This document shows positions 7,542 through 14,977 of a DNA stretch of 18,026 nucleotides, in pieces. The notes under the pieces are model-generated. The model saw only the letters and a program-made list of their open reading frames with translations. It was not told where the DNA came from and made no database searches. A program made the position numbers and the translations under genes. How positions within the stretch are numbered: the stretch's first letter is position 1; each line of letters starts with the position of its first letter. This stretch comes from Planctomycetota bacterium (lineage in GTDB: Bacteria > Planctomycetota > UBA1135 > UBA2386), in the NCBI GenBank assembly GCA_020638695.1, contig JACKIB010000039.1:1-18026 (forward strand), read 5' to 3'.

Positions 7542-8414
7542 ATGGACGTCTTCGACCTCGCACGTCGCGACCTGGGAGTCGGCATCGGCCTGCGCTCGGT
7601 GCACTTCCCACACATCCTCGAACACTGGCCGGAGATGCCGTGGTTCGAGGTGTTGTCCGAGAACTACATGAACACGGGTGGTCGCCCGCTGCACGTGCTC
7701 GATTCGATCGCCGAGCGCTACCCGGTGGTGATGCACGGCGTGTCGCTCAACCTCTGTTCGACCGACCCGCTCGACTTCGACTACCTGCGCGAACTACGGG
7801 CGCTGCGCGACCGCTGCGGCGCAGCGTTCGTGTCCGACCATCTTTGCTGGACCGGGGTCGGCGGCAAGAACCTGCACGATCTGCTGCCCATCCCGTACAC
7901 CGAGGAAGCGCTGCAGCACACCTGCCGCAAGGTCGAGCAGGTCCAGGACTGCCTCGAAGCGCCGCTGGTGTTGGAGAACCCGAGCACCTATCTGGAGTTC
8001 GCCGGCAGCACGATGAGCGAATGGGATTTCCTGACCCGACTCGCGACCCAAACCGGATGCGGGCTGCTGCTCGACGTGAACAACGTCTACGTCTGCTCCC
8101 AGAACCACGGGTTCGACCCACGCACCTACCTCGAGCACACCGCGTGGGACCACGTGGTGCAGTTCCACCTCGCCGGACACACCCGGTTCGCGACCCACCT
8201 GCTGGACACCCACTCGGCACCGGCATGCGACGAGGTCTGGGAACTGTTCCGCCACGCACAGGAGCTGAGCGGCGGGCGCTCGACCCTGTTCGAGTGGGAC
8301 GCCGACATCCCGTCGTTCGAAGAAGTGTGGGAAGAAGCCCGCAAGGCGGAGGCGATCCGTGGCGCGGCACCGGCCCGCAACGGTGTCATGCGCAGCACCG
8401 AGGCCACCGAGTGA
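7542..8414 (+). CDS. DUF692 multinuclear non-haem iron oxidative enzyme (MNIO)
   Basis: A 290-aa TIM-barrel iron enzyme of the family of MbnB (methanobactin) and bufferin-modifying enzymes, which oxidise cysteines in ribosomal peptides, for example to oxazolone-thioamide or thiooxazole groups. The conserved polar residues are in family order: H21 (VHFPHIL), E36/E40-N41 (FEVLSENYM), H65 (MHGVSLNL), D99-H100 (SDHLCW), E145-N146 (LENPSTY), D178 and N180-N181 (LDVNNVYV), H209 and H213 (HLAGH), D222 and H224 (LDTHS), E251 and D253 (EWDADIP). The full metal-ligand set therefore appears intact and the length is normal. The ATG overlaps the stop of a short upstream frame (TGATG). It is followed after 19 bp by the DUF2063 gene, its usual partner. 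The substrates are presumably the two Cys-rich lipoproteins upstream. Confidence 0.93.
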   Translation: MDVFDLARRDLGVGIGLRSVHFPHILEHWPEMPWFEVLSENYMNTGGRPLHVLDSIAERYPVVMHGVSLNLCSTDPLDFDYLRELRALRDRCGAAFVSDHLCWTGVGGKNLHDLLPIPYTEEALQHTCRKVEQVQDCLEAPLVLENPSTYLEFAGSTMSEWDFLTRLATQTGCGLLLDVNNVYVCSQNHGFDPRTYLEHTAWDHVVQFHLAGHTRFATHLLDTHSAPACDEVWELFRHAQELSGGRSTLFEWDADIPSFEEVWEEARKAEAIRGAAPARNGVMRSTEATE

Positions 8415-8433
8415 CGCGCGAGCGAGCTGTCAG

Positions 8434-9270
8434 GTGAATCCGAACCCCGAACCGCTGCCGCTCGACACCCTGCAGCGCTGGATGTCGGTCGTGATCGAGC
8501 ATTCGCGCGACGCTGCGGCAGGTGCCCGGAGCGCTGCCGGTCGCAGCATGGTGCCACTGGCACGACTGCGCCACGGCGACGTGGTCAAGGGTGCCGGCCC
8601 GACCGAGGTCTATCGGCGACTCGACGTCTACAACGGCGGCTACTTCGCACGGCTGAAGGAAGCGCTGGAGAGCGACTTCGCCGGCTTGGTGCACGCCCTC
8701 GGCGAACCCGGATTCCGGCACTTGGCGCTCGGCTACGTGCGCCAGCACCCGAGCCGGCATCCGAACCTCAACGTGTTCAACCGACACCTGCCGGTGTTTC
8801 TGGGGCGCCAGCGCGATCTGCCCAACCGCGCCTTCCTGCGCGATCTCGCCGAGCTCGAGGTCCGGATCACCATGGCGTTCGACGCCGAGGAGTTCACGCC
8901 CCTCGACACCGCGACGCTGCACGGCTTGACCCCGGAGCAGTGGCAGTGCGCGGTGCTGGTTACCAACCCCTCGCTCCAGCTGATGGTCAGCGGCTACCCG
9001 GTGAACGCGTACCTGCAGGCGGTGTACGACGGCGAGCAACCGGAGATCCCGGGCCGCTCTCGGACCTGCGTGGCCATCTATCGCAAGGACGACTCGGTGT
9101 GGCGCCACGTGATGCCGCGCCCGGCCTTCGGGGTGTTGTCGGCGCTCGCCGAGGGCCAGCCACTCGCCACGGCGCTGGAGCGCGCCAAGGGAGCAGCCGA
9201 CTTCCGCTACTGGTTCGCCGACTGGGCGGCCGACGGTCTGTTCACCGAAGTGATCGCACCGACGGGGTAG
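8434..9270 (+). CDS. DUF2063 (HvfC/BufC/MbnC-like) partner of the MNIO enzyme
   Basis: A 278-aa protein whose N-terminal half matches the putative DNA-binding/DUF2063 family: LQRWM at the start and YRRLDVYNGGYFARLKEAL (about 60-78), then a DFxxL, HLALGYVRQHPSRHPNLN stretch. In characterised clusters such proteins form a complex with the MNIO and help recognise the precursor leader. The GTG at 8434 was chosen because homology begins right after it; the frame is open further upstream but would overlap the MNIO gene with a Pro/Arg-rich tail. There is no strong ribosome binding site, and coupling from the MNIO stop 19 bp away is likely. The gene ends 3 bp from the convergent dus stop. Confidence 0.88.
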   Translation: MNPNPEPLPLDTLQRWMSVVIEHSRDAAAGARSAAGRSMVPLARLRHGDVVKGAGPTEVYRRLDVYNGGYFARLKEALESDFAGLVHALGEPGFRHLALGYVRQHPSRHPNLNVFNRHLPVFLGRQRDLPNRAFLRDLAELEVRITMAFDAEEFTPLDTATLHGLTPEQWQCAVLVTNPSLQLMVSGYPVNAYLQAVYDGEQPEIPGRSRTCVAIYRKDDSVWRHVMPRPAFGVLSALAEGQPLATALERAKGAADFRYWFADWAADGLFTEVIAPTG

Positions 9271-9273
9271 CGG

Positions 9274-10275
9274 TCACGCGCCGGTAACCGCCAGCGACTC
9301 GGTCGAATACCACTGCTCGAGGATCGCCGCGAGGTCGTCCGCCGTGCGCATCGCGATGAACGCATCGCGCACCGCGATCGGCTGGAGGTGCAGCCTGGCG
9401 TACTGGATCGCGTGCGAGCGCAGCCGCCGCAGTCCCAGGCGCTCGCCGTACACTTCGCGCGCGGTCGCCCAGTGCAGCTCGATCGCGGCGCGCTGTGCGA
9501 GAACGTCGGGCTCGCATGGCGGTTGGCCGGCCAGACAGTCCAGTGCCTGTTGGAACAAGAACGGGTTGCCGATACAGCCGCGCGCCAAGGTGACCCCGTC
9601 CACGCCGGTCTGCTCGATCATCCGCCGCACGTCCTCCGCACCGAACAGGTCGCCACTGCCGATCACCACCCGATCGCCGACGTGCTGCTTGACCCGCGCC
9701 AGGAAGTCCCAACGGCTGGGCCCGACGTACTTCTGCGCGACGGTGCGGCCGTGCACGGTCACCGCATCGATTCCCGCGGCGAACGCGGAATCGAGGATCT
9801 GGAAGAACTGCCGCGCCGCCTCCGGGGAATCGTCCAGTCCACGGCGCATCTTCACGGTGACCGGCACCCGGCCACCGACCGCCGACAGCACCTCGCGCAC
9901 GATCGCCACGGCGACCTCCGGCTGACCGAGGTGGTAGCCACCGCGGCAGCGCCCCATGACCTTGTTCACCGGACAGCCGAAGTTGATGTCGATCAGGTCG
10001 TAGCCGGCCGCGACCATCTGATCGGCCGCCGCACCGAACACCAGCGGATCGGTGCCCATGATCTGCCCGCCGGTGGGGTGGTCGTCCGGCGGGATGTCCA
10101 GGATCCGCCGCTGGGCGCGACCCTTCACCAACACCAACCGGTCGACCACCACCTCGTGGAAGCAGAACCGCGCCCCGTGGGCCCGCGCCACCCGGCGCAT
10201 CGCGAGATCGCTGTAGCCGCTGAGCGCCGCCTGGAGCACGCGGGTGTCGAGTCGAAGGCTGCCGATGGTGAGCAT
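9274..10275 (-). CDS. dus: tRNA-dihydrouridine synthase
   Basis: Flavoenzyme that reduces uridines in the tRNA D-loop using NAD(P)H. It is 333 aa from the ATG at 10275. An FMN-binding TIM barrel covers about 1-240: AALSGYSDLAMRR at the start, the active-site INFGCPVNKV with catalytic C101, K142 (VTVKMRRG), H175 and R177 (VHGRT), and the phosphate-binding IGSGDL and ARGCIGNPFL. The C-terminal helical tRNA-binding part follows. The exact subclass (DusA, B or C) cannot be fixed, though the motifs look closest to the DusB/bacterial Dus group. The frame remains open to 10392 but that extension is Arg/Pro-rich and unlike the family. It is divergent from the TPR gene with a 56-bp gap. Confidence 0.93.
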   Translation of the reverse strand: MLTIGSLRLDTRVLQAALSGYSDLAMRRVARAHGARFCFHEVVVDRLVLVKGRAQRRILDIPPDDHPTGGQIMGTDPLVFGAAADQMVAAGYDLIDINFGCPVNKVMGRCRGGYHLGQPEVAVAIVREVLSAVGGRVPVTVKMRRGLDDSPEAARQFFQILDSAFAAGIDAVTVHGRTVAQKYVGPSRWDFLARVKQHVGDRVVIGSGDLFGAEDVRRMIEQTGVDGVTLARGCIGNPFLFQQALDCLAGQPPCEPDVLAQRAAIELHWATAREVYGERLGLRRLRSHAIQYARLHLQPIAVRDAFIAMRTADDLAAILEQWYSTESLAVTGA

Positions 10276-10304
10276 GAGCTGGTTCGGGCACAGTGTAGGC
10301 GACT

Positions 10305-10325
10305 CGGGCGGCGGACGTTCGCCCG
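10305..10325. promoter_or_regulatory. Dyad in the dus / TPR-gene divergent gap
   Basis: CGGGCG (10305-10310) and CGCCCG (10320-10325) form a 6-bp dyad around a 9-nt spacer, 6 bp before the ATG at 10332. It could be an operator for the divergent pair or a hairpin blocking the ribosome site. Only the symmetry supports this. Confidence 0.25.
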
Positions 10326-10331
10326 CTTGCC

Positions 10332-12020
10332 ATGCGTTTCCTGCCGTTGCTGCTGGTCGTCGTCTCGAGCGCGCTGCCGTTCGTCCCGGCACTCCACGGG
10401 GAGTTCCTCAACTGGGACGACGAGATGTACTTCCAGGACAACGAGGCCTTCCGGGGCCTGTCGGGGAAGCACCTGGCGTGGATGTTCACCACCTTCCACT
10501 ACGGCGGCTACTACCCGGTCGCCTGGTTGAGTTGGGCGCTCGACTACACCGTCTGGGGAATGGACCCGTTCGGCTTCCACCTGACCAACCTCGTCCTGCA
10601 CACCATGGCGGCCGTCGCGGTGTGGATGCTGGTGGTCGACCTCCTACCGGGCGGCGCGCCGCGGGCTGCGGTCCATTGGGCGGCGGCCGGCGGCGCCTTG
10701 CTGTTCGCGCTGCACCCGTTGCGAGTAGAGAGCGTCGCATGGATCGTCGAACGGCGCGGCATCCTGGTCGGCTTGTTCGGCGTGCTGTCGGCACTGCTCT
10801 ACCTGCGTGCTCATCGAGCACCATCGGCGGGCCGGCGCCGCGGCCTACTCGTCGCCTCGGTGGCGGCATTCACCCTGTCGATGCTGGCCAAGAGCTTCCT
10901 GATCGGCTTCCCGCTGCTGCTGCTGCTGCTCGACGCGTGGCCGCTGCGCCGCTGGCCGCGCGACGGATTGCGGGTGCTGGCCGACAAGATCCCGTTCGCT
11001 TGCGTGGTGCTGGCAACCGGCATCGCGGCTCGACTGGCCCAGCAGCAGGGCGGCGCGGTACGGGGCCTGGACGTGCATCCGGTATCGGCCCGACTCGCGC
11101 AGACCGCGTGGTCGTTGGTGTGGTACCCGATGCGCACCGTGTTGCCGTCCGACCTCGCCGCTCTGCACCCACTGGAGCGGCGCCTGGACTGGACCGAGCC
11201 GCGGCTGGTCGCCGCGGAGATCACGGTTCTCGCCAGCGCGGTGGCGCTGTGGTGGTGGCGCAAACGCGTACCCGCGCTGGTGGTCGGCTGTCTCGCCTAC
11301 GCGCTGATCGTCCTACCGGTGGGCGGTCTGGTGCAGAGCGGTCCGCAGATGGTCGGCGAACGCTACAGCTACACCGCCTGCGTGCCGTTCGCGGCGCTGT
11401 TCGGCTGGGTGCTGTGCGCCGCAGCCCGCAGTGCGTCGCCGGTCCGTTGGTCGATCGCCGCCACCACGGCCGTCGCACTCGCGGTGCTGGGGAGCGCGAG
11501 TTGGCGCTACAGCAGCGATTGGTGCACCTCGATTCGGCTGTGGGAACGAACCATGGAGGTTCACCCCGACGGGATGCAGGCCAGCTACAACCTCGGTCGC
11601 GCGCTGGCCGCCGCGGGCCGCCACCACGAGGCGTTGCCCAACTACCGCCGAACCGCCGCGCTCAACGCCGACTACCCGGACGTGTGGTGGGCCATCGGCT
11701 GGTCGTCGTACTGCACGAGTGCCTACCCGGAGGCCCTGCGCGCTTTCCGCGAGGCGGCCGAACGCGACCCGCGGAGTCCCAAGGTCGCTTACGGCATCGC
11801 GATCGCCAGCCTCGAGACCGGGCAGCTCGACCTGACGGTCCGCGCCTGCCAAGCCGCCATCGCGTTGCGGTCCGGTTGGTCGGATCCGTACGCGGTCCTC
11901 GGAGAAGCCCTGCGCCGCAAGGGCGACCGAGCCGGGGCACGGCGTGCCGCCGAGCAGGCCCTGGCGCTCGATCCGAACAACCGCATGGCCGCCAAGCTGC
12001 TCGCCGGGACCAAGGACTGA
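10332..12020 (+). CDS. TMTC-like membrane glycosyltransferase with C-terminal TPR repeats
   Basis: A 562-aa polytopic protein. The N-terminal 400 residues have about ten hydrophobic segments, beginning with residues 3-20. The first loop carries LNWDDEMYF with D29-D30, the acidic pair expected in GT-C fold lipid-sugar glycosyltransferases. FALHPLRVESVAWIVERRG (125-143) and GERYSYT (342-348) match motifs of TMTC-type O-mannosyltransferases and their bacterial relatives. Residues about 412-562 make three to four TPRs (for example ASYNLGRALAAAGRHHEAL and PEALRAFREAAERDPRSPK). The likely role is transfer of a lipid-linked sugar to an exported protein, with TPRs as the binding surface (inference from the family). 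No strong ribosome binding site is visible at the ATG. Nothing nearby suggests its substrate. Confidence 0.83.
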   Translation: MRFLPLLLVVVSSALPFVPALHGEFLNWDDEMYFQDNEAFRGLSGKHLAWMFTTFHYGGYYPVAWLSWALDYTVWGMDPFGFHLTNLVLHTMAAVAVWMLVVDLLPGGAPRAAVHWAAAGGALLFALHPLRVESVAWIVERRGILVGLFGVLSALLYLRAHRAPSAGRRRGLLVASVAAFTLSMLAKSFLIGFPLLLLLLDAWPLRRWPRDGLRVLADKIPFACVVLATGIAARLAQQQGGAVRGLDVHPVSARLAQTAWSLVWYPMRTVLPSDLAALHPLERRLDWTEPRLVAAEITVLASAVALWWWRKRVPALVVGCLAYALIVLPVGGLVQSGPQMVGERYSYTACVPFAALFGWVLCAAARSASPVRWSIAATTAVALAVLGSASWRYSSDWCTSIRLWERTMEVHPDGMQASYNLGRALAAAGRHHEALPNYRRTAALNADYPDVWWAIGWSSYCTSAYPEALRAFREAAERDPRSPKVAYGIAIASLETGQLDLTVRACQAAIALRSGWSDPYAVLGEALRRKGDRAGARRAAEQALALDPNNRMAAKLLAGTKD

Positions 12021-12110
12021 GACCGCCCACACGCGGCGAAGACCGGTCGACGGCGCGGGCCCTCAGGGGGGGGGCACCCGGACTTTTTTCGGGCAGCTCG
12101 CGACATTCTG

Positions 12111-12126
12111 ACGACAGCCGTAGTCA
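12111..12126. promoter_or_regulatory. BlaI-type operator 1
   Basis: The 16-bp dyad GACGACAGCCGTAGTC is a looser copy of the site at 12134. It keeps the outer GAC and GTC arms and an ACA-xx-xGT core. The two sites are direct repeats whose starts are 23 bp apart, about two helical turns, which suits two repressor dimers on one face. A weak -10-like CACAAT (12126-12131) lies in the linker between them. Confidence 0.65.
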
Positions 12127-12133
12127 CAATGCG

Positions 12134-12149
12134 ACCACAGCTGTAGTCA
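12134..12149. promoter_or_regulatory. BlaI-type operator 2
   Basis: GACCACAGCTGTAGTC is palindromic except at one base pair and has an ACA-GC-TGT core, which matches the ACAnnTGT centre known for BlaI/MecI/CopY operators. It ends only 4 bp before the blaI ATG and so probably overlaps the transcription start. The mRNA leader would then be very short, and no Shine-Dalgarno is present. Autorepression of the blaI-M56 operon is the natural reading. Confidence 0.7.
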
Positions 12150-12153
12150 ACCG

Positions 12154-12594
12154 ATGGCCCACCTACCTCCCGACGATTCCCCGACCCCGGACGGCACCCT
12201 CACCGGCACGCAACTCGAGCTGATGGAAGCGGTGTGGGCCGCTGGCGCGGCCGGGATCACGGTTGCGGACCTGTGGCAGGCGCTGAGCACGCGCCGCCCG
12301 GTGGCCCGCACGACCGTGCTCACCACCGTGCAGCGACTGGAGAAGCGCGGCTGGTTGCGGCGTAGCGGCATCGGCCGGACGGCCCAATACCTCGCAACCC
12401 TCGACCGCTCCGCCGCGGCGGGCCGCCTCGCGGCGGGCTTCGTCGACGAGTTCTTCGCCGGGTCGGCAACCGCCCTGGTGTCGAGCTTGCTCGGCTCGCG
12501 CCGGTTGCGGAAGTCCGAGCTGGCGCGCTTGCGCAAGCTGCTCGACGAGAAGGAACCCACCCCGCCGCGGACGCGCCGCAAGGAGCAGGGTTGA
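12154..12594 (+). CDS. BlaI/MecI/CopY-family transcriptional repressor
   Basis: A 146-aa winged-helix repressor. The HTH domain covers about 16-85: LTGTQLELMEAVWAAG, a recognition region VARTTVLTTVQRLEKRGWL, and a wing ending GRTAQY, all typical of the family. The C-terminal half (about 86-125) would be the dimerisation domain; it contains FVDEFFAGSA, close to where family members are cleaved when the partner protease is activated. The next gene is an M56 protease whose start codon overlaps this stop (TGATG), so the pair forms a two-gene sensing module. Two dyad operators immediately upstream support autoregulation. What it represses besides itself is not evident; the neighbouring genes carry no such sites that I could find. 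Confidence 0.93.
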   Translation: MAHLPPDDSPTPDGTLTGTQLELMEAVWAAGAAGITVADLWQALSTRRPVARTTVLTTVQRLEKRGWLRRSGIGRTAQYLATLDRSAAAGRLAAGFVDEFFAGSATALVSSLLGSRRLRKSELARLRKLLDEKEPTPPRTRRKEQG

Positions 12595-14849
12595 TGGCAC
12601 TCTGGCAAACCCTGTCCGACCCGACCGTCGTCGGCTACCTGGGCAGTGTGCTGCTCGGCGGAACCGCGACCACGGTCCTCGCCCTGGGTGGCGCACTCTC
12701 GGTCGGCGGCCGTGCGACGCGCTGGCAGCAGGCGATCCTGACCAGCGGGCTGGTGCTGCTGTGGGCCGCGCCGCTCTGCGCACTGCTGGGAAGTTCGCTG
12801 GGCATCGGTCAGTTGAGCATCGCGGCTCCCACGGCTGGCGGAAGTCGACCGAGCGACGACGCCCGAGTCACGGTCGGTCCGGCGAACACTGTCGCGCCAC
12901 CGCGAGTGGGAACCGGTGGAGCGGTCGGCGACACCGCACCCCGCACCGACACCGACGCAACCCCGGTCGCGACGGACGCACTCCGGTTCGACTGGCTGAC
13001 CGCATCGTTGATGCTGTGGACCTTCGGCAGCGGCATCGGCCTGCTACGCCTGTTGTACGGCGCTCGGTCGCTGCACCGCTTCCGCCGTGACTTCGACCGT
13101 TCGACCGACCCTGCCCTGCTGCACGCCGTGCGCGAAGTGGCGGCCGAGCTCGGCATGCGCGCGCCGCCGATCGACGCCCACCCAGCACTCGGCGCCCCGA
13201 TCACACTCGGGCTGTTCCGCCCTCGGCTCGTGGTTCCGAGTCAGCTGGCCGCCGAACTCGACGCCGTGGAGCTGCGGGCGGTGCTGATCCACGAGTTGAC
13301 CCACGTCGCCGAACGCCACCAGATCGTGCGTCTGGCGCAGTGCCTGGCGCGCGTTGTGTGGTGGTGGCATCCATTGGTCGCGGTGCTCGACCGTGTGCTG
13401 CGCAGTGTCCAGGAGCGGGTCTGCGACGAGGAGGTCGTGGTGCGGACCGGCGACGCGCACGGCTTTGCCCGCTGCCTGGTCTCGTTTGCCGAGCGTTCCC
13501 ACCCGACTCCCTTCGCATTCGCGACTCCCGGCCTGCTGCTGTTCGGCAGCGAGCTCGAAGTGCGGGTCACCCACTTGTTGAAACAGGAGAATCCGATGAG
13601 GTCACCGATCGGTGCCGCAGGCACCATGCTGCTGATCCTGAGCGCGACCGTGGCGGCCGCCGGGCAAGCGGGTCTTTCCCTGGCGCCGGCCCCACAGGAC
13701 AAGCAAGCCAAGGACGGCCTGGGACCCAACGACGCGCGGCGCTACCTGCCACTGCAGTACGGCGCGAGTTGGCATTGGCGGTTCCGCGCCGACGACGGGC
13801 GAACCGCGCACTGCTCGTGGCGCTGCGTCCGCCCGGTAACCGCCCACGGTGGCACGACCGCCTGGGAGCTGCGCGCCACACACGGCTCGTACCGCAGCTG
13901 GGACTACCGCAGCGCCACTTCCGCCGGCATCTACCGGTTCCGGAACGCGTACATCCAGCCGATGCGCGGTGTGTCGACCGGTTCGCCACCGATCCGCCTG
14001 GTCCCCGGTCCGATCGGCGCGGTGACACAGTGGACGTGGACCGAGGTCGGTTCGGTGCAGACCTCGGGCGTGGGGGAGGGGCCGAGCGACGACCAGTTGC
14101 GCATGAACTACACGGCGCGGATCGCTGCGATGTCCGATCCCGTCGAGGTGCCGGCCGGCAAGTTCGACGCGGTGCGAATCCAGACCAAGATGACCAGCAA
14201 GTACTTCGGTGAGACCGAGCAGACGCTGTGGCTGGTGCGCGACGTCGGCATCGTGAAGCGGGTCGAGCGGGGCGCCAAGTCGACCCACACGTACGAGCTC
14301 GAGAAGTTCACTCCGGGCAAACCGTTCGACTCGGCCGGCGCCGAGATGCGCGCGCGCAAGCTGTTGGCAACCGACAAGCGCTACCTCCCCCTCGGCGCGC
14401 CAGCGACCCTGCAGCGCCTCCGGCACGCGAAACTCGAGCGCCACCTGCTCTCGACATTCTGGCTGGCCCGCTGGAAGAACGACCACAAGGTCCTGGTGCG
14501 CGACTCGATAGCGGGCACCCAGGCGTTCTACCCCACTTCGATCGCGGCGTGGCAAGAGCTCGCGGCCAGCGAGGACATGGCTCCGCCGCAAGACCACGCC
14601 ACCGAGTTGGTGACCAGCTACGGGTTGCTGTGCGCCCTCTTCGCCGACCCCGAGTGCAAGCCGCGGGTACGGCAGACGCAGTCGACCGCGGGCAAGACGG
14701 GGATTCGCGCACAGGCCCGGGTAACGACGACCGACGCCAAGGGCACCCAGAGCGGCTGGGCCCGGATGTTCTTCCGCGGCGAGAAGATCCTGGATCTGGA
14801 AACCAACTTGATCCCGCAGACGGCCGCGGGTGTCAGGACCCCGCGCTGA
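12594..14849 (+). CDS. M56 (BlaR1-like) membrane metalloprotease with a DUF3108-like outer domain
   Basis: A 751-aa signal-transducing protease. Hydrophobic segments lie at about 11-36, 45-68, 134-157 and 340-357. Between the third and fourth is the zinc site HELTH (H233, E234, H237), with E274 and CDEE (277-280) downstream as in M56 peptidases. In BlaR1 this domain relays ligand binding outside to repressor cleavage inside. The outer part (about 360-751) lacks recognisable penicillin-binding motifs. Instead residues 384-575 read like a DUF3108/TapB-type beta domain: YLPLQYGASWHWRF, VPAGKFDAVRIQT, then TLWLVRDVGIVKRV. The last 170 residues are unassigned. The ATG at 12594 was chosen because AGGAG (12581-12585) lies 8 nt upstream and the codon overlaps the blaI stop; a TTG three bases earlier is less likely. 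Confidence 0.88.
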   Translation: MALWQTLSDPTVVGYLGSVLLGGTATTVLALGGALSVGGRATRWQQAILTSGLVLLWAAPLCALLGSSLGIGQLSIAAPTAGGSRPSDDARVTVGPANTVAPPRVGTGGAVGDTAPRTDTDATPVATDALRFDWLTASLMLWTFGSGIGLLRLLYGARSLHRFRRDFDRSTDPALLHAVREVAAELGMRAPPIDAHPALGAPITLGLFRPRLVVPSQLAAELDAVELRAVLIHELTHVAERHQIVRLAQCLARVVWWWHPLVAVLDRVLRSVQERVCDEEVVVRTGDAHGFARCLVSFAERSHPTPFAFATPGLLLFGSELEVRVTHLLKQENPMRSPIGAAGTMLLILSATVAAAGQAGLSLAPAPQDKQAKDGLGPNDARRYLPLQYGASWHWRFRADDGRTAHCSWRCVRPVTAHGGTTAWELRATHGSYRSWDYRSATSAGIYRFRNAYIQPMRGVSTGSPPIRLVPGPIGAVTQWTWTEVGSVQTSGVGEGPSDDQLRMNYTARIAAMSDPVEVPAGKFDAVRIQTKMTSKYFGETEQTLWLVRDVGIVKRVERGAKSTHTYELEKFTPGKPFDSAGAEMRARKLLATDKRYLPLGAPATLQRLRHAKLERHLLSTFWLARWKNDHKVLVRDSIAGTQAFYPTSIAAWQELAASEDMAPPQDHATELVTSYGLLCALFADPECKPRVRQTQSTAGKTGIRAQARVTTTDAKGTQSGWARMFFRGEKILDLETNLIPQTAAGVRTPR

Positions 14850-14977
14850 GCACCGAGGCCGGCAGTCGGAGCGCGGGGTCGAGCCCGGGCCGGGACCGTC
14901 GCACGCGCCGAGAAGCCACATCACAGTGCGCAGACCATCGGGCGGCGACACACATCGCGGGCTTCGCCGACACACCG

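Noticed and set aside
7339..7542. 67-codon plus-strand frame ending TGATG on the MNIO start
   Set aside because: The overlap suggests coupling, but the product is Arg/Ala-rich, without motif or ribosome binding site, and in GC-rich DNA such frames arise by chance. Kept only as a possibility.
6540..7736. Minus-strand open frame of 398 codons
   Set aside because: It runs antisense through precursor 2; its LALVHALADVLAG-type repeats are just the reverse of the Cys-rich repeats. No start signal or family motif.
6212..9270. A methanobactin (mbnABC) operon
   Set aside because: The precursors are 112-120 aa exported lipoproteins with ten core Cys, not a short MbnA with two Cys sites, and no transport genes follow. 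Bufferin-like is the better fit.
12067..12090. Run of nine G followed shortly by six T as an intrinsic terminator after the TPR gene
   Set aside because: No stem of useful length ends at the T-run; only 4-bp pairings could be drawn. The G run may also be length-uncertain in the assembly.
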